From positions 712,096-776,095 of the forward strand of contig NZ_AYSJ01000002.1 in the NCBI RefSeq assembly GCF_000517265.1: 64,000 nucleotides of DNA, given 5' to 3'. Made by a program: the position numbers and the translations under genes. This DNA comes from Photorhabdus khanii NC19 (GTDB lineage: Bacteria; Pseudomonadota; Gammaproteobacteria; Enterobacterales; Enterobacteriaceae). Of this stretch, positions 41,527 to 53,029 are shown one piece after another. The stretch's first letter is position 1; each line of letters opens with the position of its first letter. Under the pieces are notes generated by a model. The model searched no databases. It saw only the letters and a program-made list of their open reading frames with translations, and was not told the origin of the DNA.

Positions 41527-42786
41527 ATGGCAATAGAACTGCGTGATACTGATGTCATCTGGCGTAATGCAAGATTGGCAACAATGGACCCTTCTATCAA
41601 TGCAGCTTACGGATTATTAAAAGAACATGATCTTCTGGTGCGTAATGACAAGATTTTAGCGATTTTGCCCACAGCAACATTACAGACAAGCCGCTGTCAG
41701 GTAATTGATGCCCAACAACGTCTGATTACCCCAGGTTTAATCGATTGCCACACCCACTTGGTTTTTGGTGGTAACCGGGCTTATGAATGGGAACAGCGTT
41801 TAAACGGTATGTCTTATGCTGAACTCAGTGCTCAGGGTGGGGGGATCAATGCGACAGTTTCTGCGACTCGAACCAGCTCTCTTGAGCAACTTGAACACCC
41901 TGCACAGCAGCGTCTTGCTGCATTTATGGCCGAAGGCGTAACGACTATTGAGATTAAATCGGGTTATGGATTAAATCTGGAAAACGAAGAAAAGCTGTTG
42001 CAGGTCGCACAAAACCTGGCGCAGCATAATCCGATAGAAATTAGCCCGACATTGCTTGCCGCTCATACTTGCCCGCCTGAATATAAGCATAATCCTGATG
42101 CCTATATAAATCTGATTTGTGAAGTCATCCTGCCGCAGCTTTGGAAGAAAAAGCTGTTCGAAGCCGTAGATGTTTTTTGTGAAAGCGTGGGGTTTAATCT
42201 GGCACAAACCGAACGGCTCTTTCAGGAGGCTGAACGCTGGAATATTCCAGTAAAAGGACATGTGGAACAACTGTCCAATTTAGGCGGGAGTGAACTAGTC
42301 GCCCGTTATCATGGCCTTTCCGTTGATCACATTGAATATCTGGATCAGGCGGGAGTAGAGGCTCTCAGCCGTAGTGGTACGGTAGCTGTTCTGCTCCCTG
42401 GTGCTTTCTACTTTTTGCAGGAAACACAACGTCCACCTATCGATTTATTACGGCAATTTAATGTACCGATAGCAATATCTACGGATTTTAATCCTGGAAC
42501 CAGCCCGTTTGCTTCCCTGCGTATGGCGATGAATATGGCATGTGTCCAATTTGGATTAACTCCGGAAGAGGCGTGGTTAGGTGTAACCCGACATGCAGCT
42601 CGTGCATTAGGCCGGGAAAAGCATCACGGACAGTTGCGCGCAGGTGCTTACGCCGATTTTATTGTCTGGGATGCAGAAAATCTCGTTGATATTTTCTATG
42701 AATTTGGCTGTAACCCATTGAATATTCGGGTATTTCGTGGAGCTATTACACATTCCAGCATACAGCAGATAAGGAACAGCAAATGA
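41527..42786 (+). CDS. hutI: Imidazolonepropionase
   Basis: Third step of histidine degradation, hydrolysing imidazolone propionate to N-formimidoyl-glutamate. Amidohydrolase fold: metal ligands in [10 protein letters not shown], then [21 protein letters not shown], and [10 protein letters not shown]. Two in-frame ATGs; I prefer 41527 (M-A-I-E-L-R-D), eight bases after AGGA, over 41518. Product 419 residues. Overlaps hutG by four bases (ATGA). Confidence 0.95.
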   Translation: MAIELRDTDVIWRNARLATMDPSINAAYGLLKEHDLLVRNDKILAILPTATLQTSRCQVIDAQQRLITPGLIDCHTHLVFGGNRAYEWEQRLNGMSYAELSAQGGGINATVSATRTSSLEQLEHPAQQRLAAFMAEGVTTIEIKSGYGLNLENEEKLLQVAQNLAQHNPIEISPTLLAAHTCPPEYKHNPDAYINLICEVILPQLWKKKLFEAVDVFCESVGFNLAQTERLFQEAERWNIPVKGHVEQLSNLGGSELVARYHGLSVDHIEYLDQAGVEALSRSGTVAVLLPGAFYFLQETQRPPIDLLRQFNVPIAISTDFNPGTSPFASLRMAMNMACVQFGLTPEEAWLGVTRHAARALGREKHHGQLRAGAYADFIVWDAENLVDIFYEFGCNPLNIRVFRGAITHSSIQQIRNSK

Positions 42787-43739
42787 ATTTATGGCACGCG
42801 ACTTCACCGACTATTTGGCAAGGACGAAATGATTTGTCAGAAGCGGATAATGCACTACGGCTTTTTCAAACAGTTAAATTGTCCCCGTATTTTACGCCGG
42901 AAGAATTTCCTCACGCTATTGCGCTGTTAGGGTTTGAATGTGATGAAGGGGTAAAACTCAATCAGGGTAGGCCAGGTGCCAATCAAGGTCCTGATTATTT
43001 GCGTAAAGCATTGGCCAATATGGCCAGCCATAAAGGGCATGACAGATTGGTGGACTTGGGAAGTATTCGCGCTAATCCCAATCAATTGAGTGAGGCTCAA
43101 CAAGCCCTGGCTGATGCAATTACCCAATGCCAGCATCAGAATGTGCGTACCCTAGTGTTGGGTGGTGGGCATGAAACCGCTTTTGCCCATGGTGTTGGAA
43201 TTTATGATGCTTTCCCACATCAACGCATAGGTATTATTAACTTCGATGCTCATCTCGACTTACGGCGATCGCCGCAGCCGACTTCCGGCACACCCTTTCG
43301 TCAGCTTGCTGAATATTGTCAACAACACCAACGCCAGTTTCACTACACTTGTGTTGGCGCAAGTTTGGCGTCTAATACCCAGGCATTGGTAGATGAAGCC
43401 AACCGCTTAAACGTTACGATTATCTGGGATAATCAATGTAACGAAACCATGCTAGACAAAGTGCAGCGGCAGATACAAGATACACTCCAACAAGTTGATT
43501 TGATTTATATGACAATCGATCTCGATGTATTGCCTGCTTATCAGATGCCGGCAGTCTCTGCGCCGGCGGCACTGGGGCTACCATTGGAGTGTCTTTTGCA
43601 ATTGATTCAACCAATCTGCCAGAGTGGTAAATTACAGGCGGCTGATTTGGTTGAACTCAATCCAACATTTGATATTCAAGGAATCGGAGGAAAGGCAGCA
43701 GCACGCCTTGCTTGGCAATTAGCACATTGGTGGTATTGA
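42783..43739 (+). CDS. hutG: Formimidoylglutamase
   Basis: Arginase/agmatinase-family manganese hydrolase that splits N-formimidoyl-glutamate to glutamate and formamide, the last step of the four-enzyme Hut route. Metal-binding motifs: [21 protein letters not shown] and T-I-D-L-D-V-L-P. The presence of this enzyme, with no formimidoyl-glutamate deiminase gene here, indicates the direct route. 318 residues, translationally coupled to hutI. Confidence 0.95.
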   Translation: MNLWHATSPTIWQGRNDLSEADNALRLFQTVKLSPYFTPEEFPHAIALLGFECDEGVKLNQGRPGANQGPDYLRKALANMASHKGHDRLVDLGSIRANPNQLSEAQQALADAITQCQHQNVRTLVLGGGHETAFAHGVGIYDAFPHQRIGIINFDAHLDLRRSPQPTSGTPFRQLAEYCQQHQRQFHYTCVGASLASNTQALVDEANRLNVTIIWDNQCNETMLDKVQRQIQDTLQQVDLIYMTIDLDVLPAYQMPAVSAPAALGLPLECLLQLIQPICQSGKLQAADLVELNPTFDIQGIGGKAAARLAWQLAHWWY

Positions 43740-43845
43740 TTATCTAAAATAACAATATTATTGTGCGGTTTTATTTGGCAAAAATAGCCTGATAAAGTGA
43801 ATATAATTAATCGCTTAGCATTTTTATAGCAGCAAGGAATTTATT

Positions 43846-44577
43846 GTGACGACACACTTATCAGGACCATTTGCCAAACCTGTCCCTCTGTATGCCAAAG
43901 TGAAACAGTCCATCATCGAAAAAATCTATACCGGTGAATGGAAATCAAATGATCGTGTTCCATCAGAAGCTGAGTTAGTTAAACAGTTTAACTGTAGCCG
44001 TATGACTGCCAACCGTGCGTTACGTGAGTTGACCGCTGAAGGGTTATTAGTGCGGCTACAAGGGGTGGGATCGTTTGTCGCTGAACCGAAAGGACAATCC
44101 GCACTGTTCGAAATTCACAGCATTGCTGATGAGATCTCAGCCCGTTCTCATCAGCATCGTTGTAAAATAATCAAGTTATCAGAGCTGAATGCTGACGTAA
44201 AACAGGCTGTTGAATTGGATATTATCGCGGGTACGCCGATTTACCAGTCGATTATTATCCATTATGAAAACGATATCCCTGTTCAGATAGAAGATCGTTA
44301 CGTCAATGCTCAAGCGGTTCCCGATTATTTGCAACAAGACTTCACAAAACTTACGCCACACGATTATTTGTCAATCATTGCACCGTTAACGGAAGGTGAA
44401 CACATCGTGGAAGCCATTGCCGGCGATCCCCGATCCTGCAAGTTACTGCAAATTGAATCGGGTACCCCTTGTTTATTAATCAGCCGCCGAACCTGGTCGA
44501 CTCATTACACCGTTTCCAGTGCTAGGCTGTTATTTCCCGGAAATCGGTATAAATTGAAAGGGCGTTTCAGCTCATAG
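43846..44577 (+). CDS. hutC: Histidine-utilisation repressor HutC
   Basis: GntR-family regulator (HutC subfamily) that represses hut genes until urocanate binds. N-terminal winged helix-turn-helix (D-R-V-P-S-E-A-E-L-V-K-Q-F-N-C-S-R-M-T-A, about residues 32-52) and a C-terminal UbiC-like ligand domain with W-S-T-H-Y-T-V-S-S-A-R-L-L-F-P-G. Start is GTG 43846, seven bases after AAGGAA. It ends the hutIGC unit, so it controls its own expression through the operator at 41470. Confidence 0.95.
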   Translation: MTTHLSGPFAKPVPLYAKVKQSIIEKIYTGEWKSNDRVPSEAELVKQFNCSRMTANRALRELTAEGLLVRLQGVGSFVAEPKGQSALFEIHSIADEISARSHQHRCKIIKLSELNADVKQAVELDIIAGTPIYQSIIIHYENDIPVQIEDRYVNAQAVPDYLQQDFTKLTPHDYLSIIAPLTEGEHIVEAIAGDPRSCKLLQIESGTPCLLISRRTWSTHYTVSSARLLFPGNRYKLKGRFSS

Positions 44578-45039
44578 TCACTGTTTTTAAAAGAAAACTA
44601 TTGTATCAATTTATCCTTGATAGAGAGTTAAACCTATCGACGTATTTGTATCGCGGTTTCGGGTGATTTCCTTACTGACAACGGATTGTTTTTTGGAAGC
44701 TCTGTCAGATAATGCACAGTATGGGCAATTTCCAAATTTGCTGTGACGCCTCTCAGAAGAGCACCATTCATATCAAAAACATGTCATATTTTCATATATA
44801 TGCACATTTCCTGATAATACATTTTGTACTTTGATTCTAAACTGGGTCGCACTTAGACAAGATCTTTCCCTACGTAAACTATATTTTTGTAAAATTAATG
44901 TAAATAATTTGTGATTATAAACACAAAAATAACAAAAACATTACTCCTTGATAATCAGAAAGAAATAATGTTAACAAATTGATTTATAAGAAAATAAAGA
45001 TAATAAGTTCATAAATATATTATTTTGGCTAACGATTTG

Positions 45040-45054
45040 GTCTATTGAATAGAC
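45040..45054. promoter_or_regulatory. Second palindrome beside the hutU operator
   Basis: GTCTAT-TGA-ATAGAC is a perfect 6-bp inverted repeat ending one base before the HutC operator. It is not present upstream of hutI. It may bind another regulator or extend the operator; regulator unknown. Confidence 0.5.
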
Positions 45055-45055
45055 A

Positions 45056-45065
45056 TGTATATACA
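45056..45065. promoter_or_regulatory. HutC operator upstream of hutU
   Basis: TGTATATACA, identical to the hutI operator including the following ACTA, 44 bp before the hutU start. Confidence 0.8.
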
Positions 45066-45109
45066 ACTATACATTTAACAAATATCCAAAGAGCAAAAGG
45101 AGTCAGACC

Positions 45110-46789
45110 GTGACCGCCCAGAATAATAAATTTCGTAATGTCGATATCCGGGCACCCAGAGGGACGCAACTTACAGCCAAAAGCTGGTTAACCGAAGCGC
45201 CTCTGCGCATGTTAATGAATAATCTTGATCCAGAAGTTGCTGAAAACTCGCATGAACTGGTGGTATATGGGGGCATTGGTCGGGCTGCCCGAAACTGGGA
45301 ATGTTATGACAAGATTGTTGAAACACTGAAAAAACTGGAAGACGACGAAACGTTGTTAATCCAATCGGGTAAACCGGTTGGGGTGTTTAAAACGCATAAA
45401 AATTCACCACGGGTACTGATTGCGAATTCGAATCTGATACCGCATTGGGCCACCTGGGAACATTTTAACGAGTTGGATGCGAAAGGATTGGCTATGTACG
45501 GTCAGATGACTGCCGGTAGCTGGATCTACATTGGTAGCCAGGGGATTGTTCAAGGCACCTATGAAACGTTCGTGGAAGCTGGTCGTCAGCATTACAACGA
45601 TAATTTACAGGGGCGTTGGGTGTTAACCGCCGGTTTAGGTGGTATGGGGGGAGCGCAACCGCTGGCTGCAACATTGGCCGGAGCATGTTCTCTGAATATT
45701 GAATGTCAGCAAAGCAGGATCGATTTCCGCCTGCGTACTCGTTATATCGATGAACAAGCTAAGGATCTGGACGACGCACTGGCCCGGATCGAAAAATACA
45801 CTCAGGAAGGTAAAGCCATCTCTATCGCACTGTGCGGTAACGCTGCTGAAATTTTGCCGGAATTAGTTCGTCGTGGTGTGCGCCCGGATTTTGTCACTGA
45901 TCAGACAAGCGCACATGATCCTCTCAACGGTTATCTGCCGAAAAACTGGAGCTGGGAAGAATATCGCCAGCGGGTGATTTCAGAACCGGCGGATGTTATC
46001 CAGGCAGCGAAATCTTCAATGGCGGAGCATGTCAAGGCGATGTTGTCTTTTCAGAAACAGGGAATTCCTGTTTTTGATTACGGCAACAATATTCGCCAAA
46101 TGGCGTATGAAGTTGGTGTAGAAAATGCCTTTGATTTCCCTGGTTTTGTTCCTGCCTATATTCGTCCGTTATTTTGCCGTGGTATCGGGCCTTTCCGTTG
46201 GGTAGCACTTTCTGGCGATCCACAGGATATCTACAAAACTGACGCCAAAGTTAAAGAATTGCTCCCTGATGATACACATTTACATCGCTGGTTGGATATG
46301 GCCAGAGAACGCATCAGTTTTCAGGGATTACCTGCCCGTATCTGCTGGGTTGGTTTAGGCGAACGCGCCAAACTGGGGTTAGCTTTTAACGAAATGGTAC
46401 GCAGCGGTGAGCTTTCTGCGCCGATTGTTATTGGGCGTGATCATCTGGATTCCGGTTCTGTCGCCAGCCCGAACCGGGAAACAGAATCCATGTGTGATGG
46501 TTCTGACGCCGTTTCGGACTGGCCGTTGTTGAATGCCTTACTTAACACCGCCAGCGGCGCGACCTGGGTTTCTCTGCATCATGGCGGCGGCGTCGGAATG
46601 GGCTTCTCACAACATGCAGGTATGGTGATCGTTTGTGATGGAACTGATGAAGCCGCAGAACGTATAGCCAGGGTGCTGCATAACGATCCGGCTACCGGAG
46701 TTATGCGTCATGCCGATGCCGGTTATGAAATTGCTATTCATTGTGCTAAAGAGCACGGATTAGATTTGCCTATGATCAATACAAAATAA
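45110..46789 (+). CDS. hutU: Urocanate hydratase
   Basis: NAD-dependent urocanase, second step of histidine degradation. 559 residues. Family motifs: [35 protein letters not shown] (NAD loop), [18 protein letters not shown] and [11 protein letters not shown]. Start is GTG 45110 behind AAAGGAGT. Eight bases to hutH. Confidence 0.97.
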   Translation: MTAQNNKFRNVDIRAPRGTQLTAKSWLTEAPLRMLMNNLDPEVAENSHELVVYGGIGRAARNWECYDKIVETLKKLEDDETLLIQSGKPVGVFKTHKNSPRVLIANSNLIPHWATWEHFNELDAKGLAMYGQMTAGSWIYIGSQGIVQGTYETFVEAGRQHYNDNLQGRWVLTAGLGGMGGAQPLAATLAGACSLNIECQQSRIDFRLRTRYIDEQAKDLDDALARIEKYTQEGKAISIALCGNAAEILPELVRRGVRPDFVTDQTSAHDPLNGYLPKNWSWEEYRQRVISEPADVIQAAKSSMAEHVKAMLSFQKQGIPVFDYGNNIRQMAYEVGVENAFDFPGFVPAYIRPLFCRGIGPFRWVALSGDPQDIYKTDAKVKELLPDDTHLHRWLDMARERISFQGLPARICWVGLGERAKLGLAFNEMVRSGELSAPIVIGRDHLDSGSVASPNRETESMCDGSDAVSDWPLLNALLNTASGATWVSLHHGGGVGMGFSQHAGMVIVCDGTDEAAERIARVLHNDPATGVMRHADAGYEIAIHCAKEHGLDLPMINTK

Positions 46790-46797
46790 GGAACATT

Positions 46798-48342
46798 ATG
46801 AAACAGTTAACTCTCTACCCAGGCAAATTGACCCTTGATGAACTGCGTCAGGTTTATCTGCAACCCATAAAAATAACGCTGGATAGCCAGATTTTTCCGG
46901 CTATTGAACACAGCGTGGCATGTGTTAATGCTATTCTTGCTGAAAAACGCATCGCGTATGGAATTAATACCGGATTCGGACTATTAGCCAGTACCCGGAT
47001 TGAGGAAAATAATTTAGAAAAACTGCAACATTCGCTTGTCGTGTCTCATGCCGCCGGAATAGGTGAAGCGCTGGACGATAACATGACCCGGTTGATCATG
47101 GTATTGAAAATCAACAGCCTCTCCCGTGGTTACTCAGGCATTCGTCTGGAAGTCATTCAGGCGTTGGTCGCTTTAGTTAATGCGGAAGTTTATCCCTGTA
47201 TTCCTTGTAAAGGATCTGTCGGCGCATCAGGTGATTTAGCACCGTTGGCACATATGAGTCTGTTATTACTTGGGGAAGGGCAGGCGCGTTATCAGGGTGA
47301 ATGGTTGTCAGCCAAAGACGCTCTGGCAAAAGCCAATTTACAACCTATCACATTGGCGGCCAAAGAGGGTTTAGCGTTGCTTAATGGAACTCAAGTCTCC
47401 ACCGCTTTTGCGTTGCGTGGATTATTTGAGGCAGAAGATTTGTTGGCGGCAGCTATAGTTTGCGGCTCTTTGTCCGTAGAAGCGGCGTTGGGTTCTCGCA
47501 AACCATTTGATGCCCGCGTGCATGAGGTTCGTGGGCAACAGGGGCAGATTGACGTAGCTGCATTGTATCGTCATGTATTGGAAGAGAGCAGTGAACTATC
47601 AGATTCCCATATGGATTGTCCAAAGGTACAAGATCCTTACTCATTACGTTGTCAGCCACAAGTCATGGGAGCTTGCCTGACTCAGCTCCGTCATGCTGCC
47701 GATGTTATTCTGACGGAAGCTAATGCTGTATCTGATAATCCATTGGTATTTGCTGAACAGGGTGAGGTGATTTCAGGTGGTAATTTCCATGCTGAACCCG
47801 TTGCAATGGCGTCTGACAACCTGGCTCTGGCATTAGCGGAAATCGGTGCATTGTCAGAACGACGTATTGCGTTGTTGATGGATTCACATATGTCACAGCT
47901 TCCGCCTTTCCTGGTTGAGAACGGTGGTGTGAATTCCGGTTTTATGATTGCACAAGTAACGGCAGCGGCTCTTGCCAGTGAAAATAAAGCGTTAGCCCAT
48001 CCCGCGAGTGTTGACAGTTTACCGACTTCGGCCAATCAGGAAGATCACGTATCAATGGCTCCGGCTGCCGGGCGTCGTTTGTGGGAGATGGCAGAAAATA
48101 CCCGGGGTATTCTGGCAATTGAATGGTTATCCGCCTGTCAGGGAATAGACTTCCGAAATGGCCTGAAAAGCAGTCCGATTTTGGAAAAAGCGCGTCATAT
48201 TTTGCGGGAAAAGGTAGATTATTACGATCAGGATCGTTTTTTTGCGCCAGATATTGCTGCTGCGGTACAACTATTGGTTGAGCAACACCTTTCCTCACTA
48301 CTTCCTGCTGGACAGATATTACAGACTAAAAATAACCGTTAA
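46798..48342 (+). CDS. hutH: Histidine ammonia-lyase
   Basis: First enzyme of histidine degradation, making urocanate and ammonia. The self-formed MIO cofactor tripeptide Ala-Ser-Gly is in [12 protein letters not shown] (near residue 144). Also [24 protein letters not shown] and the C-terminal N-Q-E-D-H-V-S-M. 514 residues. A short GC hairpin (48353-48371) separates it from the permease gene. Confidence 0.97.
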   Translation: MKQLTLYPGKLTLDELRQVYLQPIKITLDSQIFPAIEHSVACVNAILAEKRIAYGINTGFGLLASTRIEENNLEKLQHSLVVSHAAGIGEALDDNMTRLIMVLKINSLSRGYSGIRLEVIQALVALVNAEVYPCIPCKGSVGASGDLAPLAHMSLLLLGEGQARYQGEWLSAKDALAKANLQPITLAAKEGLALLNGTQVSTAFALRGLFEAEDLLAAAIVCGSLSVEAALGSRKPFDARVHEVRGQQGQIDVAALYRHVLEESSELSDSHMDCPKVQDPYSLRCQPQVMGACLTQLRHAADVILTEANAVSDNPLVFAEQGEVISGGNFHAEPVAMASDNLALALAEIGALSERRIALLMDSHMSQLPPFLVENGGVNSGFMIAQVTAAALASENKALAHPASVDSLPTSANQEDHVSMAPAAGRRLWEMAENTRGILAIEWLSACQGIDFRNGLKSSPILEKARHILREKVDYYDQDRFFAPDIAAAVQLLVEQHLSSLLPAGQILQTKNNR

Positions 48343-48427
48343 ATAAACCGAGGGCCGGCTTCTGTCCGGCCTGATCGTTGCAGTTATCTTTCATAAAACC
48401 CGATAATAAAAGATAAGAGGGTAAATC

Positions 48428-49825
48428 ATGCAAGCCACATTACACCTAGAACGAGGACTCAACGCTCGCCATATTCGGTTTATGGCGTTGGGTTCTGCGA
48501 TTGGCACCGGTCTTTTTTATGGTTCTGCTGAAGCAATAAAAATGGCAGGTCCGGCGGTATTATTAGCTTATTTAGTGGGCGGTGCCGCTGTCTTTATGGT
48601 TATGCGCGCTCTGGGAGAAATGGCGGTCCACGAACCGGACGCCGGTTCTTTTGCCAGTTACGCCCATCAATATTTAGGCCCGTTACCGGGGTTTATTACG
48701 GGTTGGACTTACACTTTCGAAATGATAATAGTCTGTCTGGCTGATGTAACGGCTTTCGGTATTTATATGGGGCTATGGTATCCGGAAGTGCCGCGTTGGA
48801 TATGGGTACTCAGTATTATTTTCATTATTGGCGCGCTGAATCTTTGTAAAGTCAAAGTATTTGGCGAAATGGAGTTCTGGCTGTCAATTCTGAAAGTTGC
48901 GGCGATCAGTGCCATGATTATTGCTGGGGCTGGCATTATTCTGTTTGGTTTCAGCGGCCATTTTCAGGCGACAGGCGTTCAAAATCTGTGGCAACACGGC
49001 GGATTTATGCCTAATGGATTTGGCGGCATCATTGAGTCTCTGGCAGTCGTTATGTTTGCTTTCGGTGGTATTGAAATCATTGGTATAACATCCAGTGAAG
49101 CTAAAAATCCGGCGAAAATGATCCCGCAAGCAATCAACTCTATCCCGGTCCGTATCCTGCTATTTTATGTACTGACTATTTTTGTATTAATGGCAATTTA
49201 CCCCTGGAGCAGCATCGGTCAGGAGGGCAGTCCATTTGTCGCTATATTTCAGGGATTGGGAATTAATTCGGCGGCGAATATACTGAATATTATCGTGATC
49301 ACGGCGGCAATTTCGGCTATTAACAGCGATATTTTTGGTGCGGGTCGGATGATGTATGGTATGGCGGAGAAAGGACTAGCGCATAAAAAATTTATGAAAC
49401 TAAGCCGCAACGGCGTGCCTTGGGTGACCATCATGGTGATGACATTGGCATTGCTGTGTGCTGTTGTCCTTAATTACTTACTCCCTAAACAGGTGTTTGT
49501 CATCATTGCTTCGATTGCCACTTTTGCCACGGTATGGGTCTGGTTAATGATTTTGCTTTCTCAGTTTGCTATGCGCAGAAAGATCTCACCGGAAGAAGCA
49601 CAAAAATTAAAATTTCCAGTACCGATGTGGCCTGTTGCACCGATTCTGACTATCGTGTTTATGATATTTATTATTGCTGTTCTGAGTTACTTCCCAGCGA
49701 CACGAATTGCGTTTTATGTAGGAGGCGTATGGATCCTGCTGTTAACTGCGGCCTATTATTTATGGATACGGAACAACATAACCTCCGTTAGCCCCGATCT
49801 GCCAATAGAACGTCATATTAAATAA
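48428..49825 (+). CDS. proY: ProY/HutT-like amino-acid permease, probable histidine importer
   Basis: APC-superfamily (amino-acid transporter) permease of 465 residues with about twelve transmembrane segments. N-terminal [21 protein letters not shown] is the family signature. The whole chain resembles E. coli ProY ([28 protein letters not shown]). It lies 85 bp after hutH on the same strand, so histidine import is the most likely role, although ProY is named for proline. Start ATG 48428 follows GAGGG. Confidence 0.85.
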   Translation: MQATLHLERGLNARHIRFMALGSAIGTGLFYGSAEAIKMAGPAVLLAYLVGGAAVFMVMRALGEMAVHEPDAGSFASYAHQYLGPLPGFITGWTYTFEMIIVCLADVTAFGIYMGLWYPEVPRWIWVLSIIFIIGALNLCKVKVFGEMEFWLSILKVAAISAMIIAGAGIILFGFSGHFQATGVQNLWQHGGFMPNGFGGIIESLAVVMFAFGGIEIIGITSSEAKNPAKMIPQAINSIPVRILLFYVLTIFVLMAIYPWSSIGQEGSPFVAIFQGLGINSAANILNIIVITAAISAINSDIFGAGRMMYGMAEKGLAHKKFMKLSRNGVPWVTIMVMTLALLCAVVLNYLLPKQVFVIIASIATFATVWVWLMILLSQFAMRRKISPEEAQKLKFPVPMWPVAPILTIVFMIFIIAVLSYFPATRIAFYVGGVWILLLTAAYYLWIRNNITSVSPDLPIERHIK

Positions 49826-50006
49826 TATAGAGAAACCGTTTTGTCAGCCGGTTGAATAAGACGGTTTCCGCAGAAAATTGGTCAAAAATCTGCAATAAAA
49901 CATCAGCGCCATCCTTTTATTGTAATTAGCCTGACATGAAAGCTGATTTGTCTCAGTGATCGTGGCAAACTAACAGGTCAATGAATTTACGGGGTTGGAG
50001 GGGCTT

Positions 50007-50939
50007 TTGGACAAGGTTTTTATCGATGAGGCAGTGGCTGAATTATATACCATTCAGGATATGTTGCGCTGGTCTGTCAGCCGGTTTAATGCGGCGAATA
50101 TTTATTACGGACACGGTACAGATAATCCTTGGGATGAAGCTCTGCAGCTGGTTCTTCCATCGCTGTTTCTGCCACTGGATATTCCACAGGAAATGATGAC
50201 GGCACGGCTGACATCAACTGAACGTCATCGTATTGTCGAACGGGTTCTTCGCCGTATTAATGATCGTATTCCTGTTGCTTATTTGACTAACAGAGCGTGG
50301 TTCTGTGGTCATGAATTTTATGTTGATGAACGGGTTCTGGTTCCACGCTCACCGATTGGTGAACTGATTAATAATGAATTTTCAGGACTGATCTCTGATG
50401 AACCAGCCAATATCCTTGATCTCTGTACAGGTAGCGGTTGTATTGCCATCGCCTGTGCATATGCTTTCCCGGAAGCGGAGATAGATGCGGTGGATATTTC
50501 CGCTGATGTATTGGCAGTGACTGAACAAAATATTCAGAATCACAACCTTGAGCATCGGGTAATTCCTATTCGTTCCGATCTGTTCCGCGATATGCCACCT
50601 GTTAAGTACGATCTTATCGTCACTAATCCGCCTTATGTCGATGCTGAGGACATGAGTGACTTGCCAGAAGAGTTCCGCCGTGAGCCTGAGTTGGGGCTGG
50701 CTGCGGGTTCCGATGGTTTAAAACTGGCACGCCGCATTCTTGCAACCGCTCCCGATTTTCTGACAGAACAGGGTGTGTTGATTTGTGAAGTTGGCAACAG
50801 CATGGTGCATTTGATTGAACAATATCCTGATGTGCCATTTACCTGGCTGGAATTTGAATATGGCGGAGACGGTGTATTTATGATGACACGTCAACAGCTT
50901 ATCGAACATCACGAGCATTTTCGTTTATTTAAAGACTGA
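50007..50939 (+). CDS. prmB: 50S protein L3 glutamine methyltransferase PrmB
   Basis: SAM-dependent N5-glutamine methyltransferase acting on ribosomal protein uL3. SAM motif [13 protein letters not shown] and catalytic N-P-P-Y in [12 protein letters not shown]-terminal helical domain residues 1-105. I start at TTG 50007, giving [10 protein letters not shown] and 310 residues, exactly the E. coli length, behind GGAGGGG; a TTG 12 bp earlier lacks a ribosome site. Heads the prmB-aroC-yfcA-epmC-yfcL run. Confidence 0.95.
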   Translation: MDKVFIDEAVAELYTIQDMLRWSVSRFNAANIYYGHGTDNPWDEALQLVLPSLFLPLDIPQEMMTARLTSTERHRIVERVLRRINDRIPVAYLTNRAWFCGHEFYVDERVLVPRSPIGELINNEFSGLISDEPANILDLCTGSGCIAIACAYAFPEAEIDAVDISADVLAVTEQNIQNHNLEHRVIPIRSDLFRDMPPVKYDLIVTNPPYVDAEDMSDLPEEFRREPELGLAAGSDGLKLARRILATAPDFLTEQGVLICEVGNSMVHLIEQYPDVPFTWLEFEYGGDGVFMMTRQQLIEHHEHFRLFKD

Positions 50940-51033
50940 TAGTGGGGTGGGTTGTCGCTGCGGTCATTAATACAGAACTTGCAGAGTTAAATATAGAGCT
51001 AAATAAAAGAACAATTAACAGGAAGGAACTGGG

Positions 51034-52119
51034 ATGGCTGGAAATAGTATCGGGCAGTTTTTCCGGGTCACCACCTTTGGTGAATCTCACGGTTTGGCGT
51101 TGGGATGCATCGTCGATGGTGTGCCGCCGGGTATCACAATCACAGAAGCGGATTTGCAAATTGATTTAGACAGGCGCCGTCCGGGAACGTCCCGTTATAC
51201 AACGCAGCGCCGTGAGCCGGATCAGGTTCGCATTCTTTCCGGTGTATTTGAAGGGGTAACGACCGGTACCAGTATCGGTTTACTGATTGAAAATACTGAT
51301 CAACGTTCTCAAGATTACAGTGTGATCAAAGACGTGTTCCGTCCAGGACATGCTGATTACACTTATGAACAGAAATATGGTATCCGCGACTATCGTGGTG
51401 GTGGCCGTTCTTCTGCCCGTGAAACGGCAATGCGCGTTGCGGCAGGTGCGATAGCGAAAAAGTATTTGCTGGATAAGTATGGTATTCGTGTCCGTGCCTG
51501 TTTGAGTCAGATGGGTAATATCCATTGCGAATTAAAAGATTGGGAACAGGTGGAACAAAACCCATTTTTCAGCCCTGATGAAACCAAACTTGAACAACTT
51601 GATGCCCTGATGCGTGAGCTGAAAAAAGCGGGTGATTCTATTGGCGCGAAAGTGACGGTTGTGGCAGAAAATGTGCCAGCCGGATTGGGAGAACCCGTTT
51701 TCGACCGCCTTGATGCTGATATCGCTCATGCGCTGATGAGTATTAACGCAGTAAAAGGAGTTGAAATTGGTGAAGGTTTTGGCGTTATTAATCTGCGTGG
51801 CAGCGAAAACCGGGATGAAATTACGGCTCAGGGTTTCACCAGTAATCATGCGGGGGGAATTCTGGGGGGGATCAGCAGCAGCCAGCCAATTGTTGCTCAT
51901 ATTGCGTTGAAACCCACTTCCAGCATCATGGTGCCGGGTAAAACGATTAACCGTCAGGGTGAAGAGGTTGAAATGGTAACCCGTGGTCGCCATGATCCTT
52001 GTGTTGGTATCCGGGCGGTACCGATTGCAGAAGCCATGATGGCTATTGTTCTGATGGATCACCTGTTACGCCAGAGAGCACAGTGCGCGGATGTTGAATC
52101 CAGTCTTCCGCGTTGGTGA
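51034..52119 (+). CDS. aroC: Chorismate synthase
   Basis: Last enzyme of the shikimate pathway, FMN-dependent. Family motifs [41 protein letters not shown] and R-G-R-H-D-P-C. 361 residues, same as E. coli. In E. coli mepA follows; here only 87 bp separate aroC from yfcA. Confidence 0.98.
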   Translation: MAGNSIGQFFRVTTFGESHGLALGCIVDGVPPGITITEADLQIDLDRRRPGTSRYTTQRREPDQVRILSGVFEGVTTGTSIGLLIENTDQRSQDYSVIKDVFRPGHADYTYEQKYGIRDYRGGGRSSARETAMRVAAGAIAKKYLLDKYGIRVRACLSQMGNIHCELKDWEQVEQNPFFSPDETKLEQLDALMRELKKAGDSIGAKVTVVAENVPAGLGEPVFDRLDADIAHALMSINAVKGVEIGEGFGVINLRGSENRDEITAQGFTSNHAGGILGGISSSQPIVAHIALKPTSSIMVPGKTINRQGEEVEMVTRGRHDPCVGIRAVPIAEAMMAIVLMDHLLRQRAQCADVESSLPRW

Positions 52120-52206
52120 TTAGGCTGATGAAGCTAGCCTTGAAATCCCGGATATTGAAATGGGTAGCTGGATACGGATAAGCGGTTTCTTTTGATGGGA
52201 TAAAAT

Positions 52207-53007
52207 ATGGATTGGTTATTATCAGGGGCGGAAATTTATGGTCTGCTCTTTCTGGTTGCGATAATCGCTGGATTTATCGACTCGATTTCTGGCGGTGGCG
52301 GTTTACTGACCATCCCTGCGTTACTGTCAGTCGGCGTCTCGCCTGTGCAGGCGCTGGCGACAAACAAATTGCAGGCAGTGGGGGGGTCTTTCTCTGCCAG
52401 CCTCTATTTTGTCCGTTATGGTGCGGTTGATCTCAAGTCTCAGCGCTTTGCCATACTGATGACATTGCTTGGTTCAATGGCGGGAGCGATGATTGTCCAG
52501 TTTATCAAACCCGATTTTCTCCGCCAGCTATTACCGGTTCTGGTTATCGTTATTGGCCTTTACTTCTTGTTGACTCCAACGATAGGCAAGGAAGATTGCC
52601 ATCGTCGTCTGGCTCCAGTGGCATTCGCCTGTCTTATCGGGGGTGGATTGGGTTTATACGATGGCGTATTTGGTCCCGGTGTTGGCTCATTTTATGCGTT
52701 AGCTTATGTTACCCTGTGCGGCTATAACCTGGCGAAATCCACCGCTCATGCGAAAGTACTGAACTTTGCTTCTAACATGGGGTCACTGGTGCTGTTTATC
52801 CTTGGTGGTCAGGTTTTGTGGATATTGGGTCTTGTTATGCTGGCAGGGCAGGTAATCGGTGCACGGCTGGGCGCACGTTTGGTTTTAACACATGGTCAAA
52901 AACTTATTCGCCCTATGATCGTGACTATCTCTTTTTTGATGAGTATTAAATTATTGAATGATAATCACGGAGATACGATCCGTACCTGGCTGGCGTTTTA
53001 TTTCTGA
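52207..53007 (+). CDS. yfcA: TSUP-family membrane transporter YfcA
   Basis: Sulfite/anion exporter-like (TauE/SafE, TSUP) protein of 266 residues with about eight transmembrane segments. Two family repeats begin A-G-F-I-D-S-I-S-G-G-G-G-L-L-T-I-P and G-L-Y-D-G-V-F-G-P-G-V-G-S-F. Substrate unknown. Member of the aroC-epmC-yfcL run. Confidence 0.92.
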   Translation: MDWLLSGAEIYGLLFLVAIIAGFIDSISGGGGLLTIPALLSVGVSPVQALATNKLQAVGGSFSASLYFVRYGAVDLKSQRFAILMTLLGSMAGAMIVQFIKPDFLRQLLPVLVIVIGLYFLLTPTIGKEDCHRRLAPVAFACLIGGGLGLYDGVFGPGVGSFYALAYVTLCGYNLAKSTAHAKVLNFASNMGSLVLFILGGQVLWILGLVMLAGQVIGARLGARLVLTHGQKLIRPMIVTISFLMSIKLLNDNHGDTIRTWLAFYF

Positions 53008-53029
53008 TTCAGGATTTTGTTTTTAATTC

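Larger units (their letters stand above)
44578..45109. other. hutC-hutU intergenic region
   Basis: 532 bp with no supported ORF; AT-rich toward hutU. It contains the hutU control region: palindrome 45040-45054 and HutC operator 45056-45065. A 24-codon open stretch near 44670-44745 has no start site and is not called. Confidence 0.65.

Noticed and set aside
44670..44745. Open stretch of about 24 codons between hutC and hutU
   Set aside because: No start codon with a ribosome site and no recognised similarity; too short to call a gene fragment.
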